A stretch of DNA of 64,000 nucleotides from Pseudofabraea citricarpa. Lineage: Eukaryota > Ascomycota > Leotiomycetes > Helotiales > Dermateaceae. Positions within the stretch are counted from its first letter, which is position 1; every line of letters begins with the position of its first letter. Below, one piece after another: positions 59,237-64,000 of the stretch. Under the pieces are notes generated by a model that had not been told where the DNA came from, did no database searches, and worked only from the letters and a program-made list of their open reading frames with translations. Both the position numbers and the translations under genes were made by a program. The stretch covers positions 930,001 to 994,000 of the forward strand of contig JAPWGK010000008.1 in assembly GCA_029641185.1 (NCBI GenBank), read 5' to 3'.

Positions 59237-61100
59237 CTAAACATCGACAAGAGTCTCCTCTTGTGTACCATTCTTTCCTCCATCGGTGTTGTCCTTCGTA
59301 TCCTTATTGCCTGCTCTCTCCTTGCCCTTTTGTGCGCTGCGCTGGTAGAACTCAGCCAGAATCTTGGCTGGGATACGGTTAAGAAGCTCCTTGGGGTAAA
59401 TTCGCAACAAACTCCAAGCCTGGTCCAGGGATTCGTAAATGGTTCTTGATTCGTAAGGTGACTGGGAGATAAAAGTACGTTCGAACTTCTCCAGGAACTC
59501 AAGTGAGAGCTTATCCTCGGAGGACAGAGCCTCCTCTCCAACGACGGCCTTCATAGATGCAGCGTCACGACCAATAGCATACTTGGCGTACAGCTGGTTG
59601 GAGACATCACCGTGATCCTTGCGAGTGTGACCTTCACCGATAGCAGACTTCATAAGTCGAGAAAGCGATGGCAAGACGTTGATGGGTGGGTAGATACCAC
59701 GATTAGAGAGTTGACGATCGATAGTGATTTGTCCTTCCGTAATATAACCAGTCAAATCGGGAATTGGGTGAGTGATGTCATCGTTAGGCATGGTCAAGAT
59801 AGGGATTTGGGTGATGGAACCATTCCTCCCCTGGACACGACCAGCTCTTTCGTAGATAGTTGACAAATCCGTGTACATATAACCGGGGTAACCACGTCGA
59901 CCTGGCACTTCTTCACGTGCGGCGGAAACCTCACGAAGAGCATCGCAGTATGCGGTCAAATCAGTAAGAATGACCAAAACGTGCTTCTCTAGTTGGTATG
60001 CATAGTATTCGGCCGTCGTGAGAGCCAGACGTGGGGTAATGATACGCTCGATACTACTTGGTGTTAGCATGTTCAACTTTACAATAACAGCATGTTCTTA
60101 CGTAGGATCATTTGCCAAGTTCAAGAAAAGAGTGACACGTTCCAAACTGCCGTTCTCCTCGAAATCACGAGTGAAGAAACGAGCAGTTTCCAAGTTGACA
60201 CCCATAGCGGCGAAAACAATGGAGAAGTTCTCCTCGTGGCCATCGTGGACACCTTTGTTGGTAACACCCTGCTTCTGAACCAAGCCAGCCTGTCGACAAA
60301 TTTGCGCAGCAATTTCATTATGTGGCAAACCTGAAGCAGAAAAGATGGGAATCTTCTGACCACGGGCAATGGAGTTCATGGTATCAATGGCAGAGATACC
60401 AGTTGAGATCATTTCCTCAGGGTAGACCTAATCTAACTCAGTATAATTCCCGAAGTTGAAGCTCGTAGACTCACTCGAGAGTATGGGTTAATTGGGGATC
60501 CGTTGATGTCCAAGTATTCCTCAGCTAAGACTTTCGGCCCCTTGTCGATAGCTCTTCCTGATCCATCGAAAATGCGACCAAGCATGTCTTCGGAGACACC
60601 AAGCTTTAAACTATGGCCGCTAAATTCGACTTTCGACTATATCCATGTGAGCTAGTGGTGCATATCCCAGTGAGCCATATCCCGTACCTTCTTCACATCG
60701 ATGCCAGTTGTTCCTTCGAAAACCTAGCGTTGTCAATATCGGTATTGGTACGATCGAGTAGAGGTCTTTGTACCTGCACAACGGCCCTGTTTCCTATCGT
60801 GCCATGAAATCAGCCTATGCCATTTCACCCCAATTGTCATATATGCATACCTCTAGCCTCCAGCACCTGTCCGGATCTCTCTGTGCCATCTGGCAGAGTC
60901 AGGGTAACGATCTCATTGTATCTTGGGAATTTAACCTAAATGCCCAATTAGCACCTTGCCATCTGACCATACAGCCTGCACCTATATCACAATGCACGCA
61001 CATTGTCCAAAATAACTAAAGGACCGTTAATGCCTCCGATGGTGTTGTAGCGCAGACGAGGAGTGACGCTGTACGATGACGACTCTCGTGGATCCCCCAT
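59237..61100 (-). CDS. VMA2: V-type H+-ATPase catalytic-sector subunit B
   Basis: Non-catalytic nucleotide-binding subunit of the V1 sector, which acidifies vacuoles. Seven exons give 514 residues, the family's normal size: 61002-61100, 60851-60935, 60774-60793, 60688-60723, 60475-60636, 60102-60427 and 59237-60053. The third exon is only 20 nt. Near-identical family blocks are visible: [35 protein letters not shown] text (here [17 protein letters not shown]), [20 protein letters not shown], and the modified P-loop region of B subunits, [31 protein letters not shown] and [18 protein letters not shown]. The Ala/Gly/Thr-rich polar C-terminus ends in ETLVDV. The 5' end is rich in small introns, common in fungal V-ATPase genes. 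Confidence 0.97.
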
Positions 61101-61620
61101 GATTGCAAACTATTCGTGACTGAGCCCGCGCAGAGAATAGGAGATCAGAAGCTGTTTCGTAAGAGCTTCAACGCTAGGTGAGAGATGCGGTGAAGGCGGA
61201 TAGGAGCTTCGGAGGGGAAGAGGCTGGTGGTTGGAAGTTGCTTTTGGAGCTTAGCTTGCGATAACCTTAGCGAAGTCGAGCTCGTAGGAAAGCCAAATCA
61301 CGTGCGAAGGGATTCATTGATCCTGAGTTGGCTATCTGCTTGACCTTCGCATAACATCAGTCGCCACGAAAAAGCTGAGTAAGTTTTGTGAGATAGGTAT
61401 TTCTGCAGATAAAGGATAAATCTTCACGGTAGCTTCTTGTGACGCAGACATGGAAACACGTGATGATATGTTGAAGACCGAGGTGGAACAATTCAGGATT
61501 TCAGCCTGGAGCTTCAGGTTTTTAGCCTACCATAATTTGATATCAGAATCTTGAACATAATAAACATGTGAGAGAACATAAACACCGTGTGCATGTCTGA
61601 ACATCTTGGTGTAACTATCT
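61101..61620. other. Intergenic
   Basis: Promoter of the V-ATPase gene and 3' flank of the lyase. No further gene is seen. Confidence 0.6.
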
Positions 61621-62749
61621 CTAGATATTCTGACGCCGCCCAAGTAAGGCCTTGCCAACACTACTAGAATTCGGCTTTCCAATCTCGCCGGTAATCCAGT
61701 CTCCAATATCAACAAGACCATCGAGGTCAACATCTCCACAGTCCATGCCAAGGCTCTCGAGGAAATACACCATGTCTTCTGTGCTGACATTGCCTGTGGC
61801 ACCAGGACTATAAGGGCAGCCGCCTAGCCCACCTACACTGCTATCGAAGGTACGGATGCCATGCTCTAGAGAAATAGCGGTGTTTACGAGAGCTTGCCCA
61901 TAAGTGTCGTGAAAATGCATGGCAATATCCTCGGACCTGACCCCAGCCGCCTGCATAGCTCGCAGTAACTCCGAAGTCCGTGGAGCTGTACCCATACCGG
62001 TTGTATCCCCAAGAGCAATTTCGTCAGCACCCATCTCCAGCAAGTCCGTTGCTATCTCTGCAACTCTTCGTGGATCGACATCGTAACCTTCGAATGGGCA
62101 ACCCAGAACTACAGAGATGTATGCCCTCACGTTCAATCCTCTTTCTTTGGCTCCTTGTATAACAGGTTTGAATTTCTCTAAGCTCGTAGCTATACTGCAG
62201 TTCAAGTTTTTTTCACTGAAACTCTCTGTGGCTGCTGCAAAAACAGATATTTCGATCTGCGGCGGATCGTCCAAGGCGGACGATGAGGTGGGATGTTTTT
62301 CAAGAACGGAGATTGCATTCTCAAACCCTTTCAAGTTCGGTGCCAGGAAAGAATATCGTGTGGCAGTGGGAGAAGCCGTGTGTTTTTGAAGAAGATGGGA
62401 AAGAATTGCATCCGAGTCGGCCATCTATAGAATCGTCAGTTAACAGCTCCTGAGAGCTACGAGAATGGCTTACCTGTGGTACCCATTTGGGAGAAACGAA
62501 GCTTCCAGCTTCAATATCTTGCAAGCCTGATTTTGCAAGCCGCTCGATAAGCTCTAGCTTTGTCGCCAGAGGGATAGTCTTCTTCTCATTCTGAAGTCCA
62601 TCGCGTGGGCCAACCTCCACAAGGCGGACCAGATTATTGCTCGCGGCTGGCTGTTGCTGCTGTTGTGTAGTGTCACTGGCCGTAGCCAGACGGCGGATGT
62701 GTTTTGCTTGGAACAGCCCCCTACGGAGAATGGGCCGCAATTGAAACAT
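61621..62749 (-). CDS. Mitochondrial hydroxymethylglutaryl-CoA lyase
   Basis: Cleaves HMG-CoA to acetyl-CoA and acetoacetate in leucine breakdown. Exons are 62474-62749 and 61621-62424, giving 359 residues. The N-terminus is Arg-rich with no acidic residue ([21 protein letters not shown]), a mitochondrial presequence. The DRE-TIM barrel shows [14 protein letters not shown], the core blocks FVSPKWVPQ and [11 protein letters not shown], the metal-binding AMHFHDTYG and the catalytic cysteine loop [17 protein letters not shown], all strongly conserved in this family. The exon join falls right after the conserved VPQ. A poly-Gln run follows the presequence. The C-terminus has no peroxisomal signal. 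Confidence 0.96.
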
Positions 62750-63031
62750 GGTTATCTGTCATTGCTATGCCATCGGAAGAGAGCTGTGATGTGATGGAGT
62801 GATATTTCTCGAATGCGGGGAGAGCTCGGGCCTACAGTGCTCCCCGGGGGAACCTGAGTTCAGGAACAAGTAAAAGCCGAGGATCATCAACACATACACG
62901 CGCGAACTGTATGAACTTCATACGCTTTGCTGAGATCCCATGACGTGATTTTATTTACTCTACAGTACATATACCAGAATATAGATACCAAGACAAACCC
63001 CGATAACTCCACGATACCATGCCCAAATCTA
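62750..63031. other. Short intergenic region
   Basis: Lies between the lyase start and the stop of the next gene on the same strand. No gene is seen. Confidence 0.6.
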
Positions 63032-64000
63032 TTAAAGTCCCTCTTTCAGTGCTCGGTCAAAGTCCACAACTTTGCCGAGCTCCCCTGTCATCTCCTCCCA
63101 CAACTTCTTCTGAACCACTTTTCCGTTCTCAGACTCAACATATGGGACAAAGGGGACGACTTCCTCGTCACTGAGATATCTGCCATGCGTCTCTACACCC
63201 GCAATCGCACCACCGTGGGCCAAAGTTCTCGCACCCACGTCTGTCTGCCGGCCAATAATTCGTTTTATGCTCCCCAGAACAGTACCGAGCACACCGGGAA
63301 CGGTCCTGTGAAGCTCGGTACCGTAGCAGAATCCAGGATTGACGTTGTTGATAATAACATCATTCTTGATACTAGAGAAATGCGGGTCATATGCTCCCAT
63401 GCGTTCAGAGAACTCCCGGAAGAAGAGCAGGAGCAGCAGTTTGGAAAGATAGTAACGATCGTCAGGTTTGTAAATCTTCTCATCTTTGAAAATTGATAAA
63501 AAGCTCGTCTCCTTCTCCTCTGCCAACTTCGCTTCCGTGAACGGCGTCCAACCAGCTGTCTCACTTCCGACAATCGATATCACTGGTGGTTTCTGAGCTG
63601 CTTTGGTATCTTCGTATTTCTGCTGAAAGATGGATCGCAATAGGATAGTGAGCAGGGCATTGCCAAGCCAGTTGACTTGAACTGATGTTTCGATGCCGGT
63701 TGCTTCTACTGTGCTCCAAGTGAAGTTGAAAACACCAGCATTGAGTATAGCGAAATTGATATAGCCAGGGAATTCCTTTGCGCGCCGAGCAAAACCGATA
63801 ATACTCTCGTATGACGAGAGATCAAGCGGCCAGACTTCGATGGTAGGATTGTCCGAGGGTTTAAGATTGCTCTTGAGTTGTGCTTTTGCTGCCTCTCCTT
63901 TCGATTCAGATCTGACAGCGAGAATCAGGTGACTCAAACCCCTCTGTAGGAGTTGAAGAGCTGCTGCGTAGCCTAAACCGGTGTTGGATCCGGTGATAAT
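63032..64000 (-). CDS. Short-chain dehydrogenase/reductase (5' end outside window)
   Basis: NAD(P)-dependent oxidoreductase, cut by the window edge so that the N-terminus is missing. The visible part starts in the Rossmann loop (IITGSNTGLGYAAALQLLQ, the TG-x3-G-x-G motif), followed by VWPLDLSSYESI, the NAG motif in AILNAGVFN and the Tyr-Lys pair in YYLSK (Y-x3-K). The catalytic Ser precedes it in SIVGSETAG. The C-terminus carries a proline-glycine NPGF motif. This fits classical or retinol-dehydrogenase-like fungal SDRs of about 320-340 residues. No intron is needed in the visible part. The substrate is unknown. Confidence 0.9.
   Translation of the reverse strand: MITGSNTGLGYAAALQLLQRGLSHLILAVRSESKGEAAKAQLKSNLKPSDNPTIEVWPLDLSSYESIIGFARRAKEFPGYINFAILNAGVFNFTWSTVEATGIETSVQVNWLGNALLTILLRSIFQQKYEDTKAAQKPPVISIVGSETAGWTPFTEAKLAEEKETSFLSIFKDEKIYKPDDRYYLSKLLLLLFFREFSERMGAYDPHFSSIKNDVIINNVNPGFCYGTELHRTVPGVLGTVLGSIKRIIGRQTDVGARTLAHGGAIAGVETHGRYLSDEEVVPFVPYVESENGKVVQKKLWEEMTGELGKVVDFDRALKEGL

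Overview
The window is nuclear DNA of a filamentous ascomycete (Pezizomycotina). The signs are many short introns (about 50-140 nt, GTRNGT donors, CTRAY branch sites, YAG acceptors), Zn2Cys6 regulators, a fused alpha-beta tryptophan synthase, an intron-containing tRNA, secreted sugar enzymes and heme-thiolate oxidases, and A+T-rich gene-poor spacers. I cannot fix the genus from the sequence alone. Exon structures were worked out by hand from splice signals, reading phase and family conservation. Every complete multi-exon model sums to a multiple of three.

Layout. 0.4-16 kb holds a Zn2Cys6 transcription factor, an HSL-type alpha/beta hydrolase, the tryptophan synthase (minus strand) divergent from an SDHAF4-type mitochondrial assembly factor, an intron-containing tRNA-Arg, an RNA-ligase-fold protein and a secreted PhoD-type phosphatase. 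16.4-21.9 kb holds two adjacent same-strand paralogues built from an unusual repeated Cys2His2 module (five and four copies). 22.5-27.5 kb holds a GNAT acetyltransferase, a divergent P450 and a bestrophin/UPF0187-type channel, all on the minus strand. 27.5-33 kb is a gene-poor spacer with simple repeats. 33-39 kb has an MFS permease convergent with a 13-exon secreted GH35 beta-galactosidase. 39-52 kb is gene-poor and A+T-rich, with a secreted chloroperoxidase, a decayed MFS drug-transporter pseudogene and a pisatin-demethylase-like P450. 52-64 kb holds a conserved-looking coiled-coil protein, a secreted aldose 1-epimerase, V-ATPase subunit B, mitochondrial HMG-CoA lyase and an SDR cut by the window edge.

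How the genes relate. Housekeeping genes (tryptophan synthase, SDHAF4, V-ATPase B, HMG-CoA lyase) alternate with accessory secreted or oxidative genes. There is no clear operon-like or biosynthetic cluster. The GH35 enzyme, MFS permease and extracellular mutarotase would fit galactoside use, but they lie far apart. A perfect TGACTCA site upstream of tryptophan synthase suggests cross-pathway (Cpc1/Gcn4) control.

The most interesting items are the tandem multi-zinc-module paralogues (all nine modules keep C-x2-C ... H-x5-H), a splice arrangement in the GH35 gene that needs a 2-nt exon or stepwise (stwintron-like) splicing, and the stand-alone RNA-ligase-fold gene.
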